Shown here piece after piece: positions 10,381-19,522 of a stretch of DNA of 64,000 bases (the first letter of the stretch is position 1; each line of letters starts with the position of its first letter). Position numbers and translations under genes: made by a program. The notes below the pieces were generated by a model, which worked only from the letters and a program-made list of their open reading frames with translations, ran no database searches and was not told the DNA's origin. Source of the stretch: Dyella silvae. GTDB lineage: Bacteria; Pseudomonadota; Gammaproteobacteria; Xanthomonadales; Rhodanobacteraceae. The stretch lies in NCBI RefSeq assembly GCF_026421305.1, contig NZ_JAPJBQ010000002.1:186001-250000 (forward strand), in the 5' to 3' direction.

Positions 10381-11388
10381 ATGAGCATCGAAGATCTCGA
10401 AAGCGTCGCCCTGGCTATGGTTGCGCCCGGCAAGGGCATCATCGCCATCGACGAATCGACCAACACCATCAAGAAGCGTTTCGAGGCCGTTGGCATCGAG
10501 AACACGGAAGAGAACCGCCGTGCCTACCGTGAGCTGCTGCTCACCGCGCCGGGCCTCAACGAGCACATCTCCGGTGCGATCTTGTACGACGAAACCATTC
10601 GTCAGTCGACGAAGGACGGCGTGCCGTTCACCCAGATCATGAAGAAGAACGGCATCATCCCGGGCATCAAGGTCGACAAGGGCCCGGTGCCGCTGGCCGG
10701 CTTCCCGGGCGACGTGGTGACCGAAGGTCTCGACGGCCTGCGTGAGCGCCTCGCCGAATACGTGAAGCTGGGTGCCCAGTTCGCCAAGTGGCGCGCCGTG
10801 ATCAACATCAGCGAAGACAACCCGTCGTCGACCGCCATCGAAGCCAACTGCCACGCGCTGGCCCGCTACGCCGCCCTGTGCCAGGAAGCTGGCCTGGTGC
10901 CGATGGTCGAGCCGGAAGTGATCATGGACGGCGACCACAGCATCGAAGTCAGCTACGAAGTGCACGAAGCCGTGCTGCGCAGCCTGTTCAATGCGCTGTA
11001 CGAGCAGAACGTGATGCTGGAAGGCACCATCCTGAAGGTCAGCATGGTCATTCCGGGCAAGGAAGCGGACGAGCAGGCCGAGGTCGATGAAGTCGCCGAC
11101 GCCACCGTGCGCGTGCTCAAGACCACCGTGCCGGCGACCCTGCCGGGCATCGTGTTCCTCTCGGGCGGCCAGACCGACGAGCAGTCCACCGCTCACCTCA
11201 ACGCCATGAACCGCATGGGCCCGCACCCGTGGCCGCTGAGCTTCTCGTACGGCCGCGCCATGCAGCAGGCCGCGCTGAAGCTGTGGTCCAAGGACATGAA
11301 GGCCAACTACGTGGATGCCCAGAAGACCGTTCTGGCCCGCGCCAAGGACAACGGCCTGGCTGCGCTGGGTCAGTGGAGCGCCAAGTAA
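10381..11388 (+). CDS. fba: Class I fructose-bisphosphate aldolase
   Basis: Cleaves fructose 1,6-bisphosphate to two triose phosphates through a lysine Schiff base. It has 335 residues of the eukaryote-like class I type: KGIIAIDESTNTIKKRF at the N-terminus, KWRAVINI, VEPEV, and the Schiff-base Lys in ILKVSMVIPG, corresponding to the LLKPNMV stretch of animal aldolases. FLSGGQ and SFSYGRAMQ are phosphate-binding segments. The start was set at MSIEDLES with a CGGAG ribosome-binding site; a longer in-frame start 12 codons upstream lacks support. It is monocistronic with a strong terminator. Confidence 0.96.
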   Translation: MSIEDLESVALAMVAPGKGIIAIDESTNTIKKRFEAVGIENTEENRRAYRELLLTAPGLNEHISGAILYDETIRQSTKDGVPFTQIMKKNGIIPGIKVDKGPVPLAGFPGDVVTEGLDGLRERLAEYVKLGAQFAKWRAVINISEDNPSSTAIEANCHALARYAALCQEAGLVPMVEPEVIMDGDHSIEVSYEVHEAVLRSLFNALYEQNVMLEGTILKVSMVIPGKEADEQAEVDEVADATVRVLKTTVPATLPGIVFLSGGQTDEQSTAHLNAMNRMGPHPWPLSFSYGRAMQQAALKLWSKDMKANYVDAQKTVLARAKDNGLAALGQWSAK

Positions 11389-11416
11389 GCGATCGCTTTT
11401 CATCACTGCAAAAGAA

Positions 11417-11448
11417 AACGGGCGCCTTTCGGCGCCCGTTTTTGTTTT
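11417..11448 (+). terminator. Intrinsic terminator after fba
   Basis: AACGGGCGCC and GGCGCCCGTT form a perfect 10-bp stem with a TTTC loop, followed by TTTGTTTT. The A-rich left side lets it also serve the minus-strand beta-barrel gene that ends 15 bases further on. Confidence 0.88.
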
Positions 11449-11463
11449 AACTCACCTGAAGAA

Positions 11464-12081
11464 TCAGAAGCGGTATTCCGCGCTGACGCTGTACAGGTTG
11501 GTCGGCAGGTGGATGTTCTTGTCGCTCTGGCTACCGTCGTAGTAGTCCCAGTTCAGACCCACGCTGATGTTCTTGTTGATGTTGTAGCCCGCGCCAACGC
11601 CAGCGTAGTAGCGAGTGCTGTTGAACTTGACCGACTGCGGGTTGTACTTGTCGTCGGTGAGGCCTTCACCCTTGGCGAAGAAGGCACCGCCGCGCACTTC
11701 GCCGTACCAGCTCGGGCTGAAGTTGTAGCGCAGGTTCAGACCGGCGGTTGCGCCCTGCAGCTTGGACTGGCCATTGCTGCCGTTGTAGTTGGCGTAGTTC
11801 TGGGTGTACGGGCTACGCGCATCGGCACGGCCCAGGTAGACATAGCCAACTTCCGCGCCGATGGTGGCGTCGGGATTGATGGCGAAACGGTAGCCACCCT
11901 TGATGCCGCCGGCGAAATCGCCATTGTCATAAGGGCCCTTCTGCACATGTCCGTAACCGGCGTTGGCGCCGACGTACCAGCCCGGCTGGGCATTTCCGGT
12001 GGTGGCGTCCTGGGCAAACGCGGCAGGGACGACCGCCAGACCGGCGGTAGCAAGGGCAAGGGCAAGAATGGTGTTCTTCAT
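11464..12081 (-). CDS. Outer-membrane beta-barrel protein
   Basis: A 205-residue protein with a clear signal peptide ending AAFA, then alternating polar/hydrophobic strands rich in Gly and aromatic residues (GWYVGANAGYGH, GGYRF, GAEVGYVYLG, LNLRYNFSP) and a terminal Phe in SAEYRF. This is the pattern of an eight-strand OmpA/OmpX-like barrel. AGGAG lies ten bases before the ATG. Function is unknown; small barrels of this kind are often structural or stress-related. It stands alone between two plus-strand metabolic genes. Confidence 0.85.
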   Translation of the reverse strand: MKNTILALALATAGLAVVPAAFAQDATTGNAQPGWYVGANAGYGHVQKGPYDNGDFAGGIKGGYRFAINPDATIGAEVGYVYLGRADARSPYTQNYANYNGSNGQSKLQGATAGLNLRYNFSPSWYGEVRGGAFFAKGEGLTDDKYNPQSVKFNSTRYYAGVGAGYNINKNISVGLNWDYYDGSQSDKNIHLPTNLYSVSAEYRF

Positions 12082-12336
12082 GGGGTACTCCTCTTTGTCT
12101 TATTTGGGCCAGGACACGCGGCCGGGGGTTCGGTCATTGCGTGGACTGGGCACCTCATGCCGACGGTGCTGGTGCTTAGATGGGGCGAGGGCCTCAGAGT
12201 TTCAATACCGGTTAGTGCACTATTAAGGCTGAGTTAATTCGGCGCATGGGTCAGCTGCGGGTCAGTGGCGACAGCAGGACGCGGGATCGGCGACAATAGG
12301 CGCTTTTATTGCCGCCTTTTCCCGGAGACCTCTTAG

Positions 12337-14340
12337 ATGACAACCCGCCGCGAACTCGCCAATGCCGTGCGCGCCCTCGCCATGGACGCCGTGGAGCAGG
12401 CCAAATCCGGCCACCCGGGCATGCCCATGGGCATGGCGGATATCGCCGAGGTGCTGTGGAACGACTTCCTCAAGCACAACCCGACCAATCCTAAGTGGTT
12501 CAACCGCGATCGCTTTGTGCTCTCCAATGGTCATGGTTCGATGCTGCAGTACGCACTGCTGCACCTGACGGGTTACGACCTGCCCATGGATCAGCTGAAG
12601 AAGTTCCGCCAGCTGCATTCCAGGACGGCCGGCCATCCGGAAGCCAGCGAAACCCCAGGCGTGGAGACCACCACCGGTCCGCTGGGCCAGGGTCTGGCGA
12701 ACGCGGTGGGTTTTGCGCTTGCCGAGAAGGTGCTGGCGGATCACTTCAACCGTCCGGGCCACGAAATCGTCAATCACCACACCTATGTGTTCCTTGGCGA
12801 CGGCTGCCTGATGGAAGGCATTTCCCACGAAGTCGCTTCGCTGGCCGGTACCTGGAAGCTTGGCAAGCTGGTGGCGATCTATGACGACAACGGCATCTCG
12901 ATTGACGGCGAAGTGCACGGCTGGTTCACCGACAACACGCCGGAGCGTTTCGAAGCCTATGGCTGGAACGTGATTCGTGGCGTGGACGGCCACGACGCCG
13001 ACGCCATCAAGAAGGCCATCACGGCCGCCACCAGCCAGAACGAAAAGCCCACGCTGATCTGCGCGCGCACCATCATCGGTTTCGGCGCACCGCACAAGCA
13101 GGGCAAGGAAGAGAGCCACGGCGCGGCGCTGGGCAAGGATGAAGTTGCCGCCACGCGCGATGCGCTGGACTGGCGCTATGCGCCGTTCGAGATTCCGGCG
13201 GACATCTACGCCGGTTGGGATCACAAGAAGGCCGGCGCCGAACGTGAGCAGACATGGCATGACGCAGTCGCCAAGTACTCGGCTGCGTTCCCCGAGATGG
13301 CGGCTGAATTCAATCGTCGCGTGTCTGGCGAACTGCCCTCCGACTGGGCCGCGAAGTCGCAGGCATACGTCGAGAAGATGCAGGCCGACGGTCCGGACGT
13401 CGCTTCGCGCAAGGCCTCGCAGATGGCCATTGAAGCCTTTGCGCCGATGCTGCCGGAACTGATCGGCGGTTCCGCCGACCTGGCCGGTTCCAACCTCACC
13501 AAGTGGAAGGGCAGCGTCGATGCCGGCAACGGTCATCAGGCGAACGGCAACTATGTCTACTACGGCGTGCGCGAGTTCGGCATGAGTGCGATCGCCAACG
13601 GCCTCGCGCTGCATGGCGGCTTCATTCCATACGACGCCACCTTCCTGGTGTTCTCCGACTACGCGCGCAACGCGGTGCGCATGAGTGCGCTGATTCCTGC
13701 GCATGCGATCCACGTGTACACGCACGACTCCATCGGCCTTGGCGAAGACGGCCCGACCCATCAGCCGGTCGAGCATCTGGCCTCGCTGCGCTACATCCCG
13801 AACAACCAGGTGTGGCGTCCGTGCGATGCGACGGAGTCGGCAATGTCGTGGAAGCTCGCCATCGAGCGCAAGGGCAACCCGTCGTGTCTGGTGTTCTCGC
13901 GCCAGAACCTCAAGCCCCAGCAGCGTACGGCGCAGCAGGTGGCTGACATTGCTCGCGGTGCTTATGTGCTGTCTGATCCGCAGGACACCAAGTTCAAGGC
14001 CATTCTGATCGCCACCGGTTCCGAAGTGGAACTGGCGATGGAAGCAGCCCGCACGCTGGCGCAGCAGAACGTGCCCGTGCGCGTGGTATCGATGCCGTGC
14101 ACGGAAGTGTTCGATGCGCAGCCGCTGGAGTATCGTGAAGCGATCCTGCCGGGTTGGTGTCGTGCGCGCGTGGCGGTGGAAGCCGCGACTTCCGACTTCT
14201 GGCGCAAGTACGTGGGCCTGGATGGTGACGTGGTCGGCATGACGACCTTCGGTGCCTCGGCGCCGGCGCCGCAGTTGTTCGAGCACTTCGGTTTCACCGT
14301 GGCCCATGTGGTCGATGCGGTGAAGCGCGTGATCGACTAA
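12337..14340 (+). CDS. tkt: Transketolase
   Basis: Thiamine-diphosphate enzyme of the pentose phosphate pathway, 667 residues, normal length. Visible motifs: [11 protein letters not shown] near the N-terminus, [11 protein letters not shown], the ThDP-binding [18 protein letters not shown] ending in [10 protein letters not shown], and the pyrimidine-domain segments [17 protein letters not shown] and [15 protein letters not shown], with the catalytic His and the Glu that activates ThDP. GGAGA precedes the ATG. A large minus-strand frame overlapping nearly the whole gene is a codon-usage shadow. A strong terminator follows. Confidence 0.98.
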   Translation: MTTRRELANAVRALAMDAVEQAKSGHPGMPMGMADIAEVLWNDFLKHNPTNPKWFNRDRFVLSNGHGSMLQYALLHLTGYDLPMDQLKKFRQLHSRTAGHPEASETPGVETTTGPLGQGLANAVGFALAEKVLADHFNRPGHEIVNHHTYVFLGDGCLMEGISHEVASLAGTWKLGKLVAIYDDNGISIDGEVHGWFTDNTPERFEAYGWNVIRGVDGHDADAIKKAITAATSQNEKPTLICARTIIGFGAPHKQGKEESHGAALGKDEVAATRDALDWRYAPFEIPADIYAGWDHKKAGAEREQTWHDAVAKYSAAFPEMAAEFNRRVSGELPSDWAAKSQAYVEKMQADGPDVASRKASQMAIEAFAPMLPELIGGSADLAGSNLTKWKGSVDAGNGHQANGNYVYYGVREFGMSAIANGLALHGGFIPYDATFLVFSDYARNAVRMSALIPAHAIHVYTHDSIGLGEDGPTHQPVEHLASLRYIPNNQVWRPCDATESAMSWKLAIERKGNPSCLVFSRQNLKPQQRTAQQVADIARGAYVLSDPQDTKFKAILIATGSEVELAMEAARTLAQQNVPVRVVSMPCTEVFDAQPLEYREAILPGWCRARVAVEAATSDFWRKYVGLDGDVVGMTTFGASAPAPQLFEHFGFTVAHVVDAVKRVID

Positions 14341-14360
14341 GCCGTTTCACATGTTGACGA

Positions 14361-14392
14361 GAAAAAGCCGCGGCGTACCGCGGCTTTTTCTT
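14361..14392 (+). terminator. Intrinsic terminator after tkt
   Basis: A 13-base arm GAAAAAGCCGCGG pairs with CCGCGGCTTTTTC across a four-base loop, followed by more T residues, 20 bases past the tkt stop. Confidence 0.88.
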
Positions 14393-14471
14393 TGCATGAC
14401 AAACCATGGGGCAGGCGACGTCGCTGGCGGTCGGCGTTAGGCTTGGTGCTTTCGATGAGCAGGCTGGCCTC

Positions 14472-15020
14472 ATGACGCCCCATACCCCTTTGCGACGCGA
14501 CCACGTGCGTCAAATGGCTGTTTACAACCGCTGGATGAACGACAAGGTCTACGCCGCGGCCGCAAGCCTTTCGTCCGAAGAAGTCATGGCCGATCGCGGC
14601 GCGTTCTTTGGCTCGATCCACGGGACGCTCAGCCACATCGCCGTGGCCGACATGATCTGGTTGCAGCGCTTCGCGCGTCATCCCGCCGGTTATGCGGCGC
14701 TTGACCCCGTGCGAGGGCTGCCGATTCCGCGTGACCTCGCCGCCAGGCCGTTTGGCGATCTTGCCGCGCTCACGGAACATCGGCGCTTTCTCGATGGCGT
14801 GATTGAAGCGTGGGCGGACACGGTGACAGAAGCGGATCTGGACCACGCGCTGGATTACGTGAATACCCGAGGGGACAGCTTCCGAAAGCCGTTCTTTTTC
14901 CTCGTCATGCATTTCTTCAACCACCAGACCCATCATCGCGGGCAGGTGACGACGCTGCTGACGCAGGCCGGCGTGGACGTGGGGCCGACGGATCTGTCGA
15001 TGCTTATCGCCGAGGTCTGA
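14472..15020 (+). CDS. DinB family metal-binding protein
   Basis: A 182-residue four-helix-bundle protein of the DinB/YfiT superfamily. Three His residues expected to bind a divalent metal are seen in LSHIAVADMIW and HQTHHRGQV, the latter being the family's C-terminal signature. I chose MTPHTPLRR over an ATG 22 codons upstream because the upstream part does not belong to the fold. Members are often bacillithiol- or glutathione-type transferases or DNA-damage-linked, but the function of this one cannot be told from sequence. It appears to be monocistronic. Confidence 0.85.
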   Translation: MTPHTPLRRDHVRQMAVYNRWMNDKVYAAAASLSSEEVMADRGAFFGSIHGTLSHIAVADMIWLQRFARHPAGYAALDPVRGLPIPRDLAARPFGDLAALTEHRRFLDGVIEAWADTVTEADLDHALDYVNTRGDSFRKPFFFLVMHFFNHQTHHRGQVTTLLTQAGVDVGPTDLSMLIAEV

Positions 15021-15065
15021 TCCACCAGCGATGCGCACAAGTGCGCTCCTGCAAATGACAGCCGC

Positions 15066-15698
15066 TTACGCCGCGAGGAGCGTGGCGAGATGTTCCGGAT
15101 CACGCGCCAGCGCATGCGCTCCGGCCTTTTCAAGTTCGGCGCGGGAACCAAAACCCCACAACACGCCGATGCCCTGCACACGATTGGCTACCGCGCCGTC
15201 GATGTCGAAGTGGCGGTCGCCGATCATCACCGTCTGTTGCGGTTCCGCACCGAAGTCCTCCAGCGCGGCGGCGATCATGGTCGCCTTCTCGCTGTGCGCG
15301 CTGGAAGGGTCCGGACCGTACAATCGGCTGAATGCGCTGCCAAACGGCAGGTGTTCAATGATCGGACGAGCATGCCGCTCCGGCTTGCTCGTCACCACGG
15401 CCAACGTGTGGCCAGCGGCCTGGAGGCGCTCGATCATCGGCGCAATGCCCGGATACACCGTGTGCTCGCGCCAGCCGATGGCGTGGAAGCGTTCATGGTA
15501 GTAATCCACGGCTTGCTCAATGCGATCGTGGTCATGGTCCAGCAGCGGCGCGAAGCTGTGACGCAGCGGCGGGCCGATCCAATGCCGCAAATGAGCAGGG
15601 TGCGCCACACCCAGCTGCGTCAGCGCATAGCGGACGCAGCCCAGGATGCCGATCTCCGAATCGATCAGCGTGCCATCAAGATCGAACAGACAGAGCAT
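15066..15698 (-). CDS. HAD-superfamily hydrolase (phosphoglycolate-phosphatase-like)
   Basis: A 210-residue phosphatase-type HAD protein. Motif I is FDLDGTLIDSE at the very N-terminus, motif II is VVTSKP, the conserved Lys is in HSEKATMI and motif IV is MIGDRHFDIDGA. The cap domain between motifs I and II is helical, as in Gph/PpaX-like enzymes. Its ATG shares a base with the pgk stop codon (TAATG), so it is translationally coupled to phosphoglycerate kinase. The substrate is uncertain: phosphoglycolate or another small phosphate ester. A repair role for side products of glycolysis is inference from the coupling. Confidence 0.88.
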   Translation of the reverse strand: MLCLFDLDGTLIDSEIGILGCVRYALTQLGVAHPAHLRHWIGPPLRHSFAPLLDHDHDRIEQAVDYYHERFHAIGWREHTVYPGIAPMIERLQAAGHTLAVVTSKPERHARPIIEHLPFGSAFSRLYGPDPSSAHSEKATMIAAALEDFGAEPQQTVMIGDRHFDIDGAVANRVQGIGVLWGFGSRAELEKAGAHALARDPEHLATLLAA

Positions 15699-16876
15699 TA
15701 CTTGCCTGCGCGAGCCTTCAGTGCCGCCACGGCCGGCAGTTCCTTGCCTTCGAGGAATTCGAGGAAGGCGCCGCCGCCGGTGGAGATGTACGACACATCC
15801 TTCTCGATGCCGTACTTGTCGACCGCCGCGAGCGTGTCGCCGCCGCCGGCAATGGAGAACGCCGGCGATGCAGCCACCGCGCGGGCCAGCGTCTCGGTAC
15901 CGTGACCGAAGGCGTCGAACTCAAACACGCCGACCGGGCCGTTCCATACGACGGTGCCGGCCTTGGCGATCATCTCGGCGTAACGGCGAGCGGTTTCGGG
16001 GCCGATGTCCAGGATCATTTCGCCGTCCTTGACCTCATCCACCGCCTTCACCGTGGCCGGTGCGTGGGCGGAGAACTCCGGCGCCACCACCACGTCCACC
16101 GGCACGGGCACATCCGCATTGCGGCGCTTGGCTTCGGCGATGACCTTCTTGGCAGCCGGAATGAGATCCGGCTCGTACAGCGAGTTGCCGACGGAGTAGC
16201 CCATGGCGGCGATGAACGTGTTGGCGATGCCGCCACCGACGATCAGCTGATCCACCTTGCCAATCAGGTTCTCCAGCAGCGTGAGCTTGGTGGACACCTT
16301 GGAGCCGGCCACGATGGCCAGCAACGGACGGGCAGGGTGTTCCAGTGCCTTGCCCAGTGCGTCCAGCTCGGCCGACAGCAGCGGACCGGCAGCGGCGATG
16401 GGAGCAAACTTGATCACGCCGTGCGTTGAGGCCTGGGCGCGATGTGCGGTGCCAAAAGCGTCCATGACAAAGATGTCGCACAGCGCGGCATACTTCTTCG
16501 ACAGGGCTTCGTCGTCCTTGCCCTCACCGACGTTCATGCGGCAATTCTCAAGCACCACCACTTCGCCGTCGGCGACGTTGACGCCGTCGAGGTAGTCAGC
16601 CACCAGGCGCACCGGCTGGCCGAGCTTGTCGCTCAGCCATTTGGCGACCGGGGCAAGCGAGGACTCGGCGTCGAACTGGCCTTCCTTCGGGCGGCCCAGA
16701 TGCGACAGCACCATCACCTTGGCACCGGCATCACGGGCGGCCTTGATGGTCGGCAGGGCAGCGTCCAGGCGCTGGGTGGAGGAGATGTGGCCGTTCTCGA
16801 TCGGCACGTTCAGGTCTTCGCGGATCAACACGCGCTTACCGCGCAGATCAAGATCGCTCATGCGGGTGACGGACAC
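15698..16876 (-). CDS. pgk: Phosphoglycerate kinase
   Basis: Glycolytic ATP-generating enzyme, 392 residues. N-terminal substrate domain: [26 protein letters not shown], and [13 protein letters not shown]-terminal nucleotide domain: [31 protein letters not shown] and the Gly-rich [16 protein letters not shown]. The start is a GTG with AGGGAG seven bases upstream; an internal ATG five codons later lacks a ribosome-binding site at proper distance. The stop overlaps the start of a HAD phosphatase gene. Confidence 0.97.
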   Translation of the reverse strand: MSVTRMSDLDLRGKRVLIREDLNVPIENGHISSTQRLDAALPTIKAARDAGAKVMVLSHLGRPKEGQFDAESSLAPVAKWLSDKLGQPVRLVADYLDGVNVADGEVVVLENCRMNVGEGKDDEALSKKYAALCDIFVMDAFGTAHRAQASTHGVIKFAPIAAAGPLLSAELDALGKALEHPARPLLAIVAGSKVSTKLTLLENLIGKVDQLIVGGGIANTFIAAMGYSVGNSLYEPDLIPAAKKVIAEAKRRNADVPVPVDVVVAPEFSAHAPATVKAVDEVKDGEMILDIGPETARRYAEMIAKAGTVVWNGPVGVFEFDAFGHGTETLARAVAASPAFSIAGGGDTLAAVDKYGIEKDVSYISTGGGAFLEFLEGKELPAVAALKARAGK

Positions 16877-17014
16877 GGCGGAACTCCCTTACTTGGATTC
16901 ATGGATGCGGACGCCCGTGGGCGCGAATCGCGTATTGTCCCGCCCGGTCTCCGGTGATGCAAACCGCATGGCAGGTATCCTAGGCGGCGGTTATATCCCC
17001 AAGAGGACAAAGCG

Positions 17015-17680
17015 ATGGGCCAGGACCTGGTGTTGTATGGCTATTGGCGCTCCAGCGCGGCCTATCGGGTGCGTATCGCCCTGAACCTGAAGGGGTTGGC
17101 TTTCGAGTCGCGGCCCATCCATCTGGTCAACAACGGCGGTGAGCAGCATGGCCCGGACTATCGGGCGCTCAATCCGCAGGAGCTGGTGCCGTGCCTGGTA
17201 GACCAGGGGCAGGTGTTCACCCAGTCCATGGCGATCATCGAATACCTCGACGAAACCCGGCCCCAGCCGCCGTTGCTCCCGGCTGATGCGGCCGGACGTG
17301 CCCGCGTAAGGGCCTTGGCGCAGGTCGTGGGTTGCGATGTCCACCCGCTGGGCAATCTTCGCGTACTGCAGCACCTGGTCACCCAGTTCGGGGCGGACGA
17401 CAGCGCCAAGGGTGTGTGGTCACGGCACTGGATCGGCGAAGGTTTCCGGGCGCTGGAGACCATGCTGGCTGGGGATGTGGCCACGGGGCGTTTCAGCCAC
17501 GGCGATACGCCGACGCTCGCCGACGCCTGCCTGGTGCCGCAGGTCTACAACGCCGTGCGCTGGAAGCTGCCGATGGATGACTATCCGACGATCCGGCGCA
17601 TCTACGACGCTTGCCAGGCGATGGAGGCCTTCCAACAAGCGGCCCCTGAAGCGCAGTCCGACGCACCTGCGCCGGGTTGA
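17015..17680 (+). CDS. maiA: Maleylacetoacetate isomerase (zeta-class GST)
   Basis: Glutathione-dependent isomerase of the tyrosine/homogentisate pathway, 221 residues. The N-terminal thioredoxin-like domain has the zeta-class motif SSAAYRVRIALNLKG with the catalytic Ser-Ser. NPQELVPCLVD and QSMAIIEYLDE bind glutathione, and the C-terminal helical domain has DTPTLADACLVPQVYNA. AAGAGGA precedes the ATG. No other tyrosine-degradation genes lie in the window, so the exact substrate rests on family resemblance. Confidence 0.9.
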   Translation: MGQDLVLYGYWRSSAAYRVRIALNLKGLAFESRPIHLVNNGGEQHGPDYRALNPQELVPCLVDQGQVFTQSMAIIEYLDETRPQPPLLPADAAGRARVRALAQVVGCDVHPLGNLRVLQHLVTQFGADDSAKGVWSRHWIGEGFRALETMLAGDVATGRFSHGDTPTLADACLVPQVYNAVRWKLPMDDYPTIRRIYDACQAMEAFQQAAPEAQSDAPAPG

Positions 17681-17693
17681 TGGCGGCATGACG

Positions 17694-17716
17694 CGCGGGG
17701 CGGCACGCGCCCCGCG
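17694..17716. terminator. GC-rich hairpin between convergent maiA and pilU
   Basis: CGCGGGGCG and CGCCCCGCG form a perfect 9-bp stem with a five-base loop in the 46-base gap between the convergent genes. There is no T-run, so termination by it alone is uncertain. Confidence 0.45.
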
Positions 17717-17726
17717 GCCTGAAGGG

Positions 17727-18842
17727 TCAGAAACCGAGCCCGTAGGGGTCGTTGCCGACCAGTTCGGTGCTTTCCGAATTGCCGCTGTCGGACAGGCGAA
17801 TCTTGAGCGCCAGGCCGTCACGCGAGTCGGCCTTGTTCAGGGCCTCGTCGAGTTCGATGCGGCCTTCCTTGTAGAGGCGGTACAGCGACTGGTCGAACGT
17901 CTGCATGCCTTCCTGCAGGCTGCGGTCCATCGCTTCCTTGACGTCGTGCACCTGGCCGCGGCGGATCATGTCGCGGATCAGCGGCGTGTTGAGCAGCACT
18001 TCGGTAGCGGGCAGGCGGCGACCGTCTTTGCCCACCACCAGACGTTGGCTGATCACGGCGCGCAGGTTGAGCGCCAGATTCATCAGCACGTTCTTGTGGG
18101 CCGATTCCGGGAAGAAGTTGAGGATGCGTTCCAGCGTCTGGTCGGCGTTGTTCGAGTGCAGCGTGGCCAGACACAGGTGACCGGTTTCCGAGAAGGCGAT
18201 GGCTGCCTCCATGGTGTCGGTGTCGCGGATCTCACCGATCATGATCACGTCCGGCGCTTCACGCATCGCGTTACGCAGGGCTTCGTGGTAGCTGTGCGTA
18301 TCCAGGCCGACTTCGCGCTGGTTGACGATCGACTTCTTGTGGCGGTGCAGATACTCGATCGGATCCTCAATGGTGAGGATGTGGCCCGACGAATTCTGGT
18401 TGCGGTGGTCGAGCATGGCGGCCAGCGTGGTCGACTTGCCCGAGCCGGTGGCACCCACCACCAGGATCAGTCCGCGCGGCTCCATGATCAGCTCGCGGAA
18501 GATGCTCGGCAGCTGCAGCTGGTCGATGCTGGGAATTTCGCTCTTGATGGCACGGATAACCATGCCCACTTCGCCGCGCTGCTTGAACACGTTGATGCGG
18601 AAACGGCCGGCTTCTTTCACCGCCAGCGCCATGTTCAGTTCCAGGTCGCGCTCGAACTGCGGTACCTGGCCCTCGTCCATCAACGAGTAGGCGATTTTCT
18701 TGACCATGCCGCTGGGCAGGCCGGTATTGCCCAGCGGGTAAAGCTTGCCCTCGACCTTAATGTTCACAGGGGCACCCGTCGTCAGGAACATATCCGACGC
18801 GCCCTTGTCAACCATAAGCTTGAGGAAATAACCAATGTCCAC
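17727..18842 (-). CDS. pilU: Type IV pilus retraction ATPase PilU
   Basis: Cytoplasmic hexameric ATPase of the PilT/PilU family, acting with PilT to retract type IV pili. 371 residues, longer than a typical PilT, with the PilU-like N-terminus (KGASDMFLTTGAPVNIKVEGK). Walker A is GATGSGKSTT, the Asp box ILTIEDPIEYLH, Walker B VIMIGEIRD, and the His box TGHLCLATLHSNNA. The start is GTG with AGGGG upstream. pilT, often the neighbour of pilU in Pseudomonas, is not in the window. The next gene upstream is divergent. Confidence 0.93.
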   Translation of the reverse strand: MDIGYFLKLMVDKGASDMFLTTGAPVNIKVEGKLYPLGNTGLPSGMVKKIAYSLMDEGQVPQFERDLELNMALAVKEAGRFRINVFKQRGEVGMVIRAIKSEIPSIDQLQLPSIFRELIMEPRGLILVVGATGSGKSTTLAAMLDHRNQNSSGHILTIEDPIEYLHRHKKSIVNQREVGLDTHSYHEALRNAMREAPDVIMIGEIRDTDTMEAAIAFSETGHLCLATLHSNNADQTLERILNFFPESAHKNVLMNLALNLRAVISQRLVVGKDGRRLPATEVLLNTPLIRDMIRRGQVHDVKEAMDRSLQEGMQTFDQSLYRLYKEGRIELDEALNKADSRDGLALKIRLSDSGNSESTELVGNDPYGLGF

Positions 18843-18925
18843 TCGAATCCCCTAATCCCGCGTGCATTGCTAAAGTCGATTATGCCCGCCCACAATACGC
18901 TGTGACACTCCGAGAGGACTGAGTG

Positions 18926-19522
18926 ATGGTGCACATCTTTTCCCCGCCGTCGGGGCGCCCCAAGGGCGTTCGTACGGCGGTTTCGACGTTGACGCTGGCT
19001 ATGACCCTGGCACTGGCCGGTTGCGCGACCACGCCGCCGCCGGACGGGGCCATGAATCTGGCCCAGGTGCAGCTGCAGGCTGCCCGCGACGCCGACGCGG
19101 CCGATTACGCCCCGGTGGACCTGGGCTTTGCCCAGAACAAGTTCCAGCAGGCGCAGGGTGCTATGGCCAAGCGCGACTACGACCAGGCGGCCCTGCTGGC
19201 TGACGAAGCGCGTGCGGACGCCGAGCTGGCGCGTGCCAAGGCCCGCCTGGCCGCTGCGCGTGCGCAGATCCAGAAAAAAACGTCTGCCAACGAGCAGCTG
19301 CGCGAGCAGATCGAGCAAACGCTGTCGGACCAGCAACAGCAGAGCCAGAGCCAGGCCGCGGGCCTGCCGGCCCAGCAGCAGACCATGGACATGCCGGCAC
19401 CGCCGAGTTCGGCGCTAGGCGAGCCCATTCCCCAGGGGCAGGGCTTCGAGACCATTCCGCAGAGCCCGAATCCCGCTCAGCCGGTGCCCCAGTCGAACAC
19501 TGACCAGGGAGGTCACCTATGA
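18926..19522 (+). CDS. DUF4398-type lipoprotein
   Basis: A 198-residue lipoprotein. The lipobox LALAGC gives a lipidated Cys at about residue 36, after an unusually long signal region with a basic segment. The mature part has a helical Ala/Gln-rich repeat region (AQNKFQQAQGAMAKRDYDQA, then DEARADAELARAKARLAAAR) resembling DUF4398, followed by a Gln-rich coil and a Pro/Gln-rich disordered tail. GAGAGGA lies seven bases before the ATG; a GTG one codon earlier is also possible. Its stop overlaps the start of the next gene (ATGA), so the two proteins are made together. Function unknown; envelope location inferred. Confidence 0.85.
   Translation: MVHIFSPPSGRPKGVRTAVSTLTLAMTLALAGCATTPPPDGAMNLAQVQLQAARDADAADYAPVDLGFAQNKFQQAQGAMAKRDYDQAALLADEARADAELARAKARLAAARAQIQKKTSANEQLREQIEQTLSDQQQQSQSQAAGLPAQQQTMDMPAPPSSALGEPIPQGQGFETIPQSPNPAQPVPQSNTDQGGHL

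Noticed and set aside
12262-14307. 681-codon open frame antisense to tkt
   Set aside because: High-GC codon shadow of a clear transketolase; composition His/Arg/Gly-rich, no domain, no ribosome-binding site.
17337-18905. 522-codon frame antisense to pilU and overlapping maiA
   Set aside because: Covers two well-supported genes; no motif or start signal.
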